A stretch of 64,000 nt of DNA from Parachlorella kessleri (GCA_001598975.1 BBXU01002456.1:62001-126000), one strand, 5' to 3'; shown: positions 12,201 through 23,890, numbered from the stretch's first letter. Notes: generated by a model not told the origin, from the letters alone. Numbers and translations are program-made.

Positions 12201-15200
12201 TTGCCCCCCACTATAGTTCGCAGCGCTTCTGTGGTCTGCAAAAGTACCCCTGACTGAGCGCACCTGTCGGCAAAGCAGGCTTGGCAGGCCCCTTAGCCAA
12301 GAATGCTGGCCGCTTGGACTTGTGGAGCACTGCTTTCAGCTTGCCATGCAGGTCTGCTAAAAGGTAGCCAGCTGGCGCCAGCATGGCATAGCAGGTGCCG
12401 CCGCCAATGCCCAGCGCGCACAGCGCGGGCAGCAGCAGGCTGCGGAACTTTGCCCGGTCCAGGCTCAGCCTGCGCCAGGGCGTGCTATGCAGACATCAAG
12501 TAGTATGAGCAGGGTAATGGTTCTGTGCAACACACTGCTAGATGTGTTCCAGTAGGTATGGCAATTTCTACTTGCCCTCCAGCCCCATTGGCTAACTGCT
12601 AGGGCGAATCTACTCCCCGATTCTAGTGTTCGGGGGCCGTCATTGCGGCATCCAGGTTCACTGTTGGCAGGCACCGCCCCTCTCACTCTGTTGGCCCCTC
12701 TGGAGGGGCACTCACGACGAGCATGGTCAGGTAGTGATATGCCGGTCGAGTCACGTAAACTAGGGTCACGCTGCCCAGCCGACCAACCTGGACAGCCCAG
12801 CTGTGGCCGCTGCCGAGGCGCCCTGGGTAGCCGACGGCGCGCCACCTGTCTGCTGAGTCCCAGCAGAGGATGCCTTGCCGCCGCTTTCTGCAGCCATGCG
12901 AGGTAAGGCGCCCTCTGTGCTCTACCTCCGGCTAGCCCATGCAAGAGCTACTCCACCCTTGAACCAGAGTATTCGTGCAAGTCATGTCATCAGACCAACC
13001 AGATTTCCCTGCACCTTCTGTATATGCTTGGTACTTGTCATACGGGTGAAGGTTCTGGTGGCACGTGCAAAGCAGAGACTTGCCTGGTTCATCGCGCTTG
13101 GTACTGGCTGGGTCGTCGCCGCTCTCAAACTTCACCCCTTTCTTGCCCTTGCCCTTGGCAGGGCCCTCCTTTGGCTTCCCCTGAAGCGAGCAACGAGGCC
13201 GCACCCATCAGATTTGCAGCAGTGTTATGCCACCATCCAGGTGGCGTTGCTCGAACACTGCACAAGCTATCCTGGGCCACCGACGAAAATCGTCCAGGGG
13301 TGATAAGACGCGAAAGACCGCCCCGACACAAGGTACCAAAGCCACGCCATGTTTTTCATGCTAGGTTACACCTTCCATCCTTCCTTTCCGACCAAGAAAG
13401 CAACCAGGCAGACTATGGTTCATCAAGTTCAGCACAGGTCCCCCTCCTTACCCCAGCTGCCTTCTTGGCGGCTGCTGCCGACGCAGGCACTGCTGCTGCT
13501 GATGCAGGGTCCAGGGTGTTGCTCAGCGTGGGCAGGCTGAACAGCGGCGGCGCCTGCGCCAGCAGGGCGTCCAGCAGGGCCTCCAGCTGGCAAATGCCTC
13601 TGAGCCGGGCAAGCAGCTTCAGCTCCAGCTTGTCTCCCGGGCCACGTGTCCTGCAATACGTACGCTGCGACACGTGTGTGTCAGCACTGGAAGTGGCCTA
13701 TGTGCCGGGCAAGCAGCTACAGCTCTAGTTTGTTCCCCAGAGCCACGGGGCCTGCAACACTTCCTGAGGCTTGTGACCTCAGCCATGGCGAGGGCTGCCA
13801 CGTAGGCGGGCAGCAGCTTGAGCTCCAGCTTGTCACCGATACTAGGCCATGCACCGTGCAGACACATTCAGCTTTGAGCGGGCGGGCCATGCATGCAACA
13901 AGCGGAGGGCATGTGGGTTGAAGGCAAGAACCTTACCCCACAGTAGCCAGCTGCGCGGTAAAGGCGTTCACCATCTCGCGATACCAATTGAGAGCGTAGA
14001 AGGTGCCTAGCAGCACCACCCGCTGCATGTCGGCTGCCTGCTGCCCAAACTCGGCTGGGCTTGTCAGCTCCTACACACCATATGATGTATCTGGTTAGCT
14101 AGATGAATTTTGACGATGCTGTAACAGGCATGAGGGGTATCTTTCACAAAATGCTGGGCTCTGGCACGCACGGGCATACATCTGAGCGCTGGCACACGTA
14201 TGTGCTACCCATTTTGGCATTTTTACCAGCTAGCCTCTGCCCAACATGCGTGGCTGTTCGGAGGGGCTCCTGCGTCTGCATGCGGACTGGCGGGCAGTGC
14301 TGACTGACACCCCCAAATCCGCACTGCTACTCCCAGGGCATGGCACGCCCCAGATTAGTCCAATAAAGGCCCCACCCAGAGGACCCCCGCCCTCCTTCTT
14401 TTCAACCAGTGTGCTTACCATGGGAAACAAGGTAACAGGGCAGCCCAAGAGGGCATCTATTGACTCCAGCTGGCCACCGTTGAGTGCTGCCTCTGTGGTG
14501 GCCATCAGCCGTATGGTGGAAAACAAGTAGGTGAGGGGGGTCCTGTGGCACATGCACAGCAACCACTGGTGCCTGTCATCCAATGACGGACAATGCCTGG
14601 TGTGCTGACGGCCAGCCTCAGCCCACCCTTGCTAGCTGCCAACCCCATGTCTTGAGCATCCATTTCAAGGGCGGTACTTGTGGCGTTTGCCGTGGGGGGC
14701 ACCCGCAAGCTGCGGCCAACACCTAAGGACTATATAACAGCACCTTAAGCGCTCTGCTCCCCTCCTGTCCACACCTATGCCCAAGGCAGTTCAGAACTCT
14801 TCTGAGAAGGCATGCACACCACCTGGGTTTCTCACGTGATAACCACACCTGTCACAATATAGCCGAACCGCCGCATACATCACTAGATGGTTTACTGTGT
14901 ACCTTACCTGGTGCTGGTGCCGGCGGGTGCTGAGGCGTGCTCTGCCAGCAGGGGCAGCATCCTCAGCGTGGCCGGGCTCGCCTCGCCATCCAGATTCCAC
15001 CACTGGAGAGTGGACACCAGGGTGCTTCCCACCTGTTGGTGGGCAGAACATGACACACTGGCTTAGGCATCTTGCTCCTCCTGCCCAGAGCATCTGCCTG
15101 CACGCTAACCTCTCAGGCCCAGGTGAGTAGCATCGGTTGCAAGACCTGTCCACCGTCAAACCCCATGTACCACAAGCTTTTTGGATGCTGGGCATCTGCT

Positions 15201-18200
15201 CCACAACAGCAAGTACTTACTTGGCATCCCACGAAGACATCTACATTTCATTGCAACATGGTGTCCATGTAAAGGGCAGGGCTGCATGCAACAGCGCATC
15301 TTCACTGGTGGAGCAAATAAGCAACTTCAGTTCGGTGCCAGGCACTGTAAGTGCTGCTTGCCACTACGTGTTATGCCTGCTCTCATGCTTACAAATCGCA
15401 AACCTAGCCGTGCCTGCAGTGCCGCTCCATACCTGGATGCTCGCTCTTTCCGACAGGTCTCCTATGAACTTCTCCTCAAACATGTTGGCCACCAGGGTAA
15501 ACAGGTCCTGCATCAGCCTCCTGCAGTAAAGCAGGCAGTGAGAATTGACCTTCGTCGAGCCCAGGACAAGGACGTGAGAGTGAGCTTAGCAATAGAGCAG
15601 AGATACTGGACTGTCCTTGACGACAAGGCAAGCGAAGGACGCCATGCACAGCAGGTGCACGGGGTCCCAGCAAATACCCAGGGTTGCAGCCTAGGCATTG
15701 CGTTGGTTGCCCGGCAAACGCAGCCATAACAACGCAGCAACAGCAGCATGCTAACAAATGCTGGGCGAGACAAGCCACAGCCAAGCCAAGGGACCCCGCG
15801 GGGCGTCAGCCAGAAGAATGCCTGCTCCCCCACAGGTCCCACATCCGCAGAGTTTCACTGTCTCATTATGTTTGCTTCAGGTATGTTCCTGAGCCAGCAA
15901 TTCTTGTTACGGACCTGGAGACGCGCCCCTGCTGGATGCTCCTGGCCAGCTCGTCACACAGGAAGGCGAAGCTCTCGGGCGAGCGCTGGCACTCGGTGAA
16001 GCTGGCGTTGAGCATGACCATCGCCTCCTCATACCTCTTGCCTGCACACAGTATTAGGCAGGTAGGACGTGTGCCTGGCGAGGCAAGCATGGAGGAAAGC
16101 AGGGTATTGTTGCTGCTAGGAAACAGGCTTTCCCCCTTGATGTCAGTGCTGCTTACGCCTGCCTGCCCAGCCCCGATTCCGTGGGCAGCTGCTACACGAC
16201 AATCACATGCCATCCAGCCAAGACTCCACATATGAAATCCCCAGCCGGGCATGCTGACCTAAGCAAGCCTCCTTGGTTCGATTCAAAGGTGTGTGCCACC
16301 TTGAGCCACCTCCAAGCCAGCCCCAAGTCAGTGGTCACCGAGGGACACCACACCACCAACCTATGGCGCCAGTGTGCTCGGTGCCTTCTGATAGTCCGTC
16401 CCCCAGGCGCTGAACCAGCCCCACTACTCCGATGATGCCTACTCGGCGGTGCGAGGCTTGCACGCCGCTCAGCTGCTTACGTAGGAAGATGAAGAGCTCA
16501 TCCTCCATGCGGGACCTGGGGGGACGGACAAGTGTGTGTGTGTGTTTGCAGGATAGAGGAAGAAGGGATATGGCATGCTAAGGAAGTAGCAAAGGAGCGC
16601 CTGCCGGGCGCAAGTGTCCGCGCAAAGCTTGCTGTTGCTGGTGTGAGGACCCGACCCACACAGATCGCCACAAGAGATGGGACAGTACCGTCCAGAGTGT
16701 TGTTGAGTGTTCGCAGCGGGGTCCCAAGAAAGACAGACCTACAACGTGGCGGATAAGGCAGGGAGGCCTCGCCCTTCAAGCCTCATGCACCCCTAACCTC
16801 TCAGCAGAGCCTCCCGTCTCGTTTGCCTGCTGGCACGTGAATGCCACCAGCTCACTGAACATGGAGAAGACCTGCATGGCAATACCAATGCATGCCACCT
16901 GGGCATAGGGCTGCTGCTACCACCATGGGTGGCATCGAGCCAGCTTCCAGCCACACTTGTGTGCTTTGCAGGGCAGTGAATAGGTCAGTGCCCCTCAAGC
17001 CAGACGCAGCCACTTAATGCTTCAAGGGCAGCAGCTGCTTGCGCCGGCTCCCGCTTCCTAGGATCGCCAGTCCTCACAACGTCAACGGCACATGCCTTGC
17101 AGCACAGCACGGTCTGCATGCCCCTCCGAGCCAGCGCACTGAGCCACACCTTGTGCGTCTGCGCATCACTGTAGCCTTCCAGATAGTCTAGAATGTTGGT
17201 CAGGAAGGCGGCATACTTGAGCAGCCCAGATGTGTTGCCATGAGCCAGCTGACTCAGCACCGTCAGCGCAGCATCGGTCTCGGCCGGCACATGGGCGCCT
17301 AGGTGAGCATGCAGAGCGCGCAGCACCTCCTGTATTCCGAAGGTGGCACCACAACGATATGTGCTACTTGGCGAGAGTTCCCACACGATTGACTAATGGG
17401 AGAGGTGTGGTGCTCGCTGCATGGTAAGTAGACAGGAAGGTCCGCCGAGCAGCTGGGTGGGTACTGTTTAGGCTTGGCGGTAAGTGCCGGCTGGGCTGCT
17501 GAAACACAAGCCCGGTCTGGGAGCTGCGGTGAGGCTGCAATACGTTGACATAGCTGGGCACACCTCTTGTGCCACTGTTCCCAATTATTTGCATAAGCCT
17601 GGTGGCCTCGGAGTTCAGCCATACATGCAGCTGCTGTTGTGAGACTGTCTCACACCTGATGGTGGAAGGCGCCAGACAAGTGGGTGAAGAGCGCCACATA
17701 CAATGCTGTGCCTGCTGCGGTCACCTCATCGGTGCTGGCCCTCACCAGCTGTTGGGCTAGGGACAGCAGCGTGGGGAAGAACTCCCCCATGGCTTTCTGC
17801 ACGGCAATGTAAGACCCCGGCAGGTTGGAATGTTTGCATACCCACAGACCGTCCTTCTGCATTGTGGTCTCATCCCAAGTCCACCTCCAGCCCTAAGATT
17901 CTGCCCGTGGCTCGCCCGTCCCCATGCCTCTGCCCCTGGCCTCTTGCTTTCATTTCGTTAAACTCTTTCCTGTTGAACTCAACAGAAGAAGTCGCCGCGC
18001 TACCCCAAGCCCCTCCCCTCCGCCGAGCACCACCTGGCACCTGCACGTGCCCAGGCCGAAGCACCCGGTCGCGTCCAACAGCAGCGAGCAGAGGAACATC
18101 AACCTGTGCATGGCAGCTGCCGCTGTCCCACGCCCCACCTCACCTCATGCCCTGCTATTGCTCGCGCCATCCAGGCGGCCTCAGCGTGCCCCTCAGCCAG

Positions 18201-21200
18201 CTTCTTGCGCAGCATGGCCTCAGCGGTCTTGCGGCGGTCGGGGCCCAGCGTGAGCAGCAGCAGGATCACCCAGAAGTCAAGGACCTTGTGCTGCCCCGGC
18301 TCTGACAAGTGCAATGGAAGAATATGATTGAGGTTAGGATTGTCAAGAGTTCACGGGGCGAACCAGCCACAGGAAGCCGCGCAGTAGCGAGTGACCTGTT
18401 TGTGTGGATTGTGTGATATACTCAGGCAGTATATAGTGAGCGAAGTTAGGGCCTTGCCTCAGCAAGGGCCTCCCCAACCTGATCATACAAAAAAAGTCCT
18501 GCCTCGCCTTGCCTCCTTGTGGGGCGCATGCATGCTGATACTGCCATGCAACAAGCCATAAGCCCAACACACCTGTCAGCGCTCGAATCTCTTTCGTCAG
18601 TGCCTCGACTGCCACAGGGTTCAGCTGCATGCCCTGCTTAATAGCATCAAGCAGCTGATACTCTGGGTTCTCGTTGGGCCCCAGAGCCTTGCCCTTCTGT
18701 TTCCGTTCCGGCACCTGTGTCGGCAAAGACAGCGCATTAATTATACCTTATACTAGGATGTGAGGCTAAGGTAGGATGGAGTGTTTCACACTGTACCTGC
18801 ATCACCACTCCAATAACAAGCCAAGCTCGGTGCAAGCCGCATGGTGAGCTCCAGATGCACAAGTACCATACCGGCACACCAGCACAACTCCCTCTTCTTC
18901 TACATTGACTATATCAACTGGCTCAAGGACCAGCTGTGGTCACTGCCGCTTCTTTGCCCAGGCAACCATCATACATGCCAAAGCGTTGCTGTCCTACACG
19001 ACATGCTGTACGTGCTCATATGTATATCCCACCACCGTTTCCGCAGCATTACTCACCGGCAAGCGTGGGTCGCTTATGGCAGCAAAATGCAGGCTGTCTC
19101 GCAGAGTGGTGACCACCGCCTTGACCGCAGCAGCCGACACATTTTGCAGCAGGAAGCGGACCAGGACAGGAAGGTCCTCTGGATCTGCTGCATGGATCCG
19201 ATCCATCACCATCTCAACAACCTGGGCCTGCAGGTGGAACGCTCCACAGCTTTGCAATGGGGAGGGCAGCTCATTTCTCATCAAGATTTGACATGACAAG
19301 AGCCTCAGTGGTAAGCCTCAGTGCCACAGACAAGATGTGCTGCTGCTATGGAGTACTCATGTTTATAGTGTCGCTAGGCACAGCCGCAGCATGATGACTG
19401 CTGTTTACTATGTGTGAGAATAGCCACACAGGTTATGTCCTGCACTGCCACATATCCTGTCACAGTCACACAGAAAATTACACCTGTATGAGCCTCACCT
19501 GCATGCCGGGCCCAAGAGAGAGGCTAGACACCGCGTCAATGACTGGCAGGATGAAGCAGTTGTCGGACTGCATGAGGTCTGCAAGGGTATTTAACACAGC
19601 CTGTACAACGAGAAGAAAATACGTATGTCAGCTTGCGTAGTGCCCCTTTGGCTTTGCCTACGGCCCCAGGCACTACAAGCGTTTCCCCTTGTTCAACGCC
19701 TCAGCAGCAGCGCCATTGCCTGCGGGTAGGCCCCAGATGGTGGTTGATGTGCGGGGATCTGCTCTTTGTTAGGACCAGCACCACCAGCCACCGCAACTGG
19801 TCACACACCCTACGGCAAACCCAACCCACCCAAGCCAGCCCCTTCTCCGAATGGGCAGTACCACGGAACCCTTCGGTTTTGATTCCCTTCAATCCCTTTG
19901 AAGCAAAAGGCATCACCTCATAGTCCTCCTCCGGCGCGATCTCCGGCAGGAATGTGATGGCCTCCCGCTGCAGCTCCTGCGGCCACACCGGCAGCACCTG
20001 CAGCACCTTGTCGGTCAGCCCGTGGCTGTCCACCACCTGGTCCAGCCTGCATACACAGCCAAGCCCTGGCCCTCACATGCGTGCTCATTTATGTCAAAGC
20101 ACGTGTGATAGAGCCCTGTATCTGCCAATACTCTTGCTGCCCACCGCATGGTCCAGCCTGCATGCACAACCAAGCCCAGGCTCTGCTGAGCCGGGTTCAG
20201 GGTGTAGGATTTAGGGTTGCTGATCATGTCAGAAGTATAAGCACTCTTGTCTGCCAGCCATCTTGCTGCTCACGGCCTGGTCCAGGCAGCAACCCTGCCG
20301 CTGCATGCTGTCATGAGCCATGCGACGACACACAAGGCTCCAGGCAGCAGTGGGAGCTGCAAAGACATTGCCTCTTAGCCGTGGCTAAGCACTGCCTCTG
20401 GACCAGTCCACAGGAGGCAGCCATACATCTGTACAATGCTGAGTTGCTTAAGCGTAATACAATACTTTTCAAATTAGTTTCTTGCCTAGACGCCCGAGGC
20501 TGCCAACTTGCCAAAGCAGGCTGCATGGCAGCTCTACGTTGCGGTTCTACGTCACCAGAGCAGGCACATTGCCCCTCGCATGCACGCCGGTCACCCTGCA
20601 CCCTTCGAGGAACTTCCTGGCCAGTACCTTATCATCATTGCTAGCATAATGACCCTGTGACACACAGCAGACCCACCATCTGAACTGTCCTAGTATGAGT
20701 TGTGCTACTGTGCGCTCCTCCTCGCTGCCGCCACTGTCAAACTCCGACAGCCGCTCCAGCAAGAGGGCAGCTACGTCCTGCTGGAGCGAGGCTTCGTTGA
20801 GCAGCACGCGCGCCAGGCTGTCCCCGGTGACGGGTGCGCTCTGCGCGGCAGCGAATGAGAGCAAGGAGCTCAGAAGACTAGCAAGGGGATGTCTCGGCGG
20901 GACGGTATGCATTATGCATTGGAGCGCCGCCCATTGCTGGCTCTGTGCACCAACCAACGCACACAACTCATACTCGTCACAAGCTGCTTTCCACAACCGT
21001 ACATGGCAAAGCCAGCAATGTGCACTACCACAGCCTGTGTACGCCTTGCAAAAATCTACATGCAAGAGGCAGACCCGTCCTTCTAGCTTACATGTGATGT
21101 CACCGTCATTGGCCGCAGGAAAGCGTGAAGCTTGCTGGGGTCTTGCAGCTCAGCTGCCAGCCCTTCCATGAAAGCTCCACGCAGCTCAGCATTGAGAGTA

Positions 21201-21585
21201 AGCTTCTGCTCCAGGCTGCGCCGCAGCTTGCGAGCATCCAGCACCTCTACCTCGTGCCCGCTGCGGTCTGAGGACAGCTCGCAGCCACCATCCGTTAGCT
21301 GCGGCCAGGCAAAGTGGTTTTCACACACAGGCACTGTTGCGTTGCCTTGAGGTGGCTTACAGACTGGGGCCTGCTGCCACCATTATTTGCCGCGCGACAG
21401 TGCAAAACCTATGAGGGCATCACAGCTGTGAAAAGTTGTATGAGTGTTACCAGCTCATAGAAGGCTGCCTCAGGTCCTGCTGAACGCCTCCGCTTGTTGT
21501 CGGGCTCCTGTGCCTCCACTCGCTCTAGGCCTCTCTTAAAAGCTAAGCTAGGATTCTCCGACACCTCAGTTCCCGGCTCCATCAT
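6252..21585 (-). CDS. FANCD2: FANCD2: Fanconi anaemia group D2 protein, complete, 34 exons
   Basis: Scaffold of the FANCI-FANCD2 clamp in DNA interstrand-crosslink repair. Exons: 21451-21585, 21092-21298, 20677-20840, 19917-20046, 19499-19600, 19057-19227, 18573-18714, 18144-18301, 17656-17796, 17150-17329, 16798-16871, 16361-16515, 15915-16041, 15433-15520, 14908-15032, 14419-14542, 13937-14070, 13452-13650, 13084-13180, 12788-12887, 12264-12484, 11832-11970, 11278-11412, 10753-10904, 10314-10487, 9972-10081, 9619-9783, 9287-9397, 8650-8814, 8282-8392, 7669-7755, 6958-7038, 6659-6721, 6252-6359. All phases close, giving 1524 residues (human about 1450). Diagnostic matches to human: RWLDQVVD, ELQREAITFLPEI, NILDYLEGYS, FLRKQLSG, ESIDALLGCPV, ALNWYREMVNAF, VGTLKHKNLQG, and an acidic Glu/Asp C-terminus. 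The Lys561 position is Ser556. Three introns are GC-AG. The last stop is read through a possible donor at 6267, so the final five residues are uncertain. Exons 22-24 are the least secure. Confidence 0.93.
13601..13860. repeat. 100-bp tandem triplication at the FANCD2 exon 18 acceptor
   Basis: Three diverged units with an exact 100-bp period (anchor AAGCAGCT at 13611 and 13711, CAGCAGCT at 13811). The first unit is the 5' edge of FANCD2 exon 18 (minus strand, GDKLELKLLARL). The second, in the intron, still has an acceptor-like CAG and an NKLEL reading but carries an in-frame TAG (codon on plus 13717-13719). The third reads GDKLELKLLPAYVAALAMAE with an acceptor-like CTAG and the same entry phase as exon 18. 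Confidence 0.8.
16361..16515 (-). other. FANCD2 exon 12, equivalent of the human ubiquitination-site exon
   Basis: A single uninterrupted exon encodes MEDELFIFLRKQLSGVQASH followed by RRVGIIGVV. Human FANCD2 reads IRKQLSSTVFKYKLIGIIG here, with Lys561 being the first K of FKYK. RKQLS and GIIG are the same distance apart in both proteins, so no gap is needed and Lys561 falls on the TCG serine codon at 16454-16452. The following Lys563 position is Arg. An internal GTAAGC (in the RKQ codons) looks like a donor, but the homology continues through it. Confidence 0.85.
20030..20290. repeat. ~115-bp decayed tandem repeat at the FANCD2 exon 4 acceptor
   Basis: The segment around the exon 4 acceptor (CACCACCTGGTCCAGCCTGC from 20031) recurs as CACCGCATGGTCCAGCCTGC at about 20142 and, weaker, as CACGGCCTGGTCCAGGCAGC at about 20271. 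The first two units also share CCAAGCCC downstream, and units two and three share CTTGCTGC upstream. Periods are about 111 and 129 bp. The extra units lie in the intron and keep acceptor-like CAG sites on the minus strand. Confidence 0.7.
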
Positions 21586-22174
21586 CAACAACCAAAAAAC
21601 TTTAAAAAGACGCCTCTCACTGCTTGATCAGCATGGCAACATGACAGAGGGAGGCCTCAGCAAGCCATCTTATGGACGTAGGAGCGATGGCACTGCAAAC
21701 TAATGTGCAGCATGGCTTTAAGACGACTGCAACTGGGAGCTGAGAACTGAAACCGAGAGGGTGCGGTGCCTGCTGTGGATCCATGAATGGATCTAGTCAG
21801 TGCACTGCAGTGCAGGAAACCGCACCAGCGTGCTGCAGCGCTATACTCCTGCATCAGGTTGAACCTCAATAGGCGACAGAAGAGCGGCTGTTGCCTCTGC
21901 GACTTTGGTACTAGGGCTTTTGCTCCAGGGACCGAGGACGTTCGTGCATTAGTAGTCAGGCAAGTTGGACAGGAGCCGGTCCAAGAAAACGACGGTGGCA
22001 AACAGCGAGTGCAGGTGGCCGGCTGGCCGCCTCGGTGTTCTTGCTTACCAGTACTGTACAAACCAGTGGCAGGACGTGCTCAGGTTTGAGTGCAGGGGAG
22101 ACCGTCGAGGGGCCCAGGTTGACAAAGTTTGATGCTGACTGTAGGTGAGCTGTTCCCGGCAGCGTGGTCCTCAA
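21586..22174. promoter_or_regulatory. Divergent promoter region between FANCD2 and the F-box-like gene
   Basis: 589 bp between the FANCD2 start codon (minus) and the F-box-like start codon (plus). It must hold both promoters and 5' leaders. I see no recognisable TATA box that can be assigned and no supported open reading frame. Confidence 0.5.
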
Positions 22175-22735
22175 ATGCTGCACCCTGACCTTCTAGACCT
22201 CATCTTCCAACACTGTGGCCTCCGTGAAAGGCTTGTCCTAGCATCGCTGTGCTCAAAGGAGCTACGTCGCCGGTGGGGCAATCACCGAAGGGAACTCAAG
22301 CAGGCATTCGCAGCTGCGCAGCAGCGGAGCTACGTCCTTGGTACTAGCGTTACGGTGACCAGCATAGACTCCCTGGGCTGTTACCTTGAGTTTCACAAGG
22401 GGCAGGGCAGCGCTGCCAGTGAGGCACGCATTTTGGGTTATGTTGCCCAGCTGTGTGCAGCGGGAGGCTGCAGCAAGGGTTTGCATCCACAGGAGCAGCA
22501 TTTGGCAGGCTTGCTGCGGTGCGGCTGGCTGCACAGGGGCAAAGCCTTTCGTATGGGGAGCGGCGGCGCCACCCACGGCCTGCTGACCACCACCAGTGGG
22601 AGGCGGCAGGAGGTGCAGGCAGAAGCGGAGTATGGGTCAGTCCGCCTCTACGTTGCTGACCTACACAGCAGCGTGTGGCTGAAGGATAGCAGCCCTTGCT
22701 TCTATCTGGCCGACTTGAAGGGTGTTGATGTCTAG
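22175..22735 (+). CDS. F-box-like protein, single exon
   Basis: An uninterrupted 186-residue reading frame from ATG 22175 to TAG 22733-22735. The N-terminus, MLHPDLLDLIFQHCGLRERL then VLASLCSKELRRRW, has the F-box pattern (L-P/H-D-L-L-x-x-I-F, then a hydrophobic helix with S-x-x-C-K). F-box proteins hand substrates to SKP1-cullin ubiquitin ligases. The rest (residues about 45-186) has no family I recognise; it contains VTVTSIDSLGCYLEFH and ends YLADLKGVDV. It is the only intronless gene in the window, so retroposition or recent origin is possible. Upstream in-frame codons exist but no earlier ATG. Moderately sure it is a gene; function is inferred from the F-box pattern only. Confidence 0.65.
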   Translation: MLHPDLLDLIFQHCGLRERLVLASLCSKELRRRWGNHRRELKQAFAAAQQRSYVLGTSVTVTSIDSLGCYLEFHKGQGSAASEARILGYVAQLCAAGGCSKGLHPQEQHLAGLLRCGWLHRGKAFRMGSGGATHGLLTTTSGRRQEVQAEAEYGSVRLYVADLHSSVWLKDSSPCFYLADLKGVDV

Positions 22736-22795
22736 CAACTTGGTTCTGGCATGATTAGCGGGATGTGCTGAGGCACTACCGCGTGCCTAGTGTAC

Positions 22796-22920
22796 TCATA
22801 AATGGTGGCAGGCAGTGCGAACAGAGGGGAGGTAGGGTTGAGCTGTACCGTACCGTACCGACAGGGCTGGGATGCATTTACTTTCTGGGGCTTGCCTGAT
22901 TTTTGAGTTACCAGCGAGTA
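22796..22920 (+). repeat. Dispersed repeat, copy 4
   Basis: Reads TCATAAATGGTGGCAGGCAG then TGCGAACAGAGGGGAGGTAG, a TTGAGCTG block, an inserted GTACC tandem, ACAGGGCTGGGATGCA and GGGGCTTGCCTGATTTTTGA. It has the same block order as copies 3, 5 and 6. Confidence 0.8.
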
Positions 22921-23007
22921 CTTGTTCATGGTGGTGGGCAAACTGAAAGACTGTTTGCCTGGGGAATCCTGGGAGCACTTCCTACATGTTTTTAGTCGTA
23001 CTGCTAT

Positions 23008-23110
23008 TAGCATGGGTGGCGGGTAGTGCGAACAGGAAGTGAGAGATAAGCTGGACTAACAGGGCTGGATGCAGAATGTGCCTGAGTCTTGCCTGAGTTC
23101 TGATCCAGTA
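23008..23110 (+). repeat. Dispersed repeat, copy 5
   Basis: Reads ATTAGCATGGGTGGCGGGTA then GTGCGAACAGGAAGTGAGAG, AAGCTGG, ACAGGGCTGGATGCAGAATG and GAGTCTTGCCTGAGTTCTGA. This is one of the cleanest copies; copy 4 lies about 210 bp upstream in the same orientation. Confidence 0.82.
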
Positions 23111-23814
23111 GTTCTCGTACTACTATGTTGCAGCCTTTTTCACCTGCGTTATTGTTAACAGTTGGATAAAATGCAGGGCTAGCAGAAGACTCTTCCTGGG
23201 TCTACTTTACCTTGCTAATTACCATGAACACTAGTATAATGACATATGCGAGCCAGTGGCGTGTGCGTGGCACCAGACGTTGCTTCTTTGGGTATTAGCG
23301 TATTGTAGTACTTGTGAGTATACAATGACCCTCATTGATCCCAGTGTACCTTCTATTTACTTCAGCGGTCTTATACATTAGTGCCTCCCATGTTAGTGCT
23401 CTTGCCTGCAGCCGCCTATTCAAGTTTTTCACATTCTATGCTGTACTGATCCTGGGGGTGGGGCCAGGCGTCTGTGGTTACGGGCCAGGAATCAGACCCT
23501 GAGCTTTGCTTCTGACCGCCGCGGCGCTACAGTCTCACCTCAATGACAACATGGCTTTCTGTCGTCTACAAAGTTTCTCAGATTCTGCAAGCCTCCCATT
23601 CAGTTCTGTGCGTCCCATTTGTGTCTTTACGTACCGTTGCCTTGCCTAAAACATCCTTGATATAATAGACAAGGCCCTGAGAACAGCAGATAACGACAAA
23701 TGCACTTCTCCCTACCAAAGGTCCGGATACACTGCAACCACGGCCTTGTTCACATAATACATCAAAATAGGATGCGCCCTTGGTGCAGGCTTGACAGTCA
23801 CCGACGTACCCGGA

Positions 23815-23890
23815 GTACGACATTTAGCGCATCCCGCACCTGCGGGGTAACCGCATGCCAAATTCAAGCCTCACACAAATCCATCAGGCC
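23815..23890 (-). pseudogene. Decayed partial copy of the epimerase (GC1-like) last exon
   Basis: On the minus strand, GAGGCTTGAATTTGGCATGC then GGTTACCCCGCAGGTGCGGG ATGCGCTAAATG aligns with the epimerase exon 6 stretch that encodes [18 protein letters not shown] (plus about 24140-24200). The copy has substitutions and a frame disruption and lies about 250 bp past the real stop. It looks like a small tandem duplication left without function. Confidence 0.6.

Noticed and set aside
13601..13860. Regularly spaced repeats considered as a CRISPR array
   Set aside because: Only three diverged units with exon-derived sequence in a eukaryotic intron; no constant repeat with unique spacers.
14583..14708. 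Extra FANCD2 exon (RVPPTANATSTALEMDAQDM)
   Set aside because: Open and protein-like, but exons 15 and 16 already join in phase with continuous homology, and this piece has no match in the family.
16270..16290. tRNA T-arm-like GGTTCGATTC
   Set aside because: The arms do not pair well and no D-arm, anticodon arm or acceptor stem can be drawn around it. It lies in a FANCD2 intron.
16871..17150. An alternative FANCD2 Lys561 site, made by a GC donor at 17096 joined to GTGGCATGC at 16898 (CCKVACIGIAM)
   Set aside because: It looks like FKYKLIGIIG, but the flanking order is wrong. Exons 10 and 11 join better as THK then VFSMFSELVAF, matching human KLFYVLSTLAF, and the true RKQLS...GIIG exon lies at 16361-16515.
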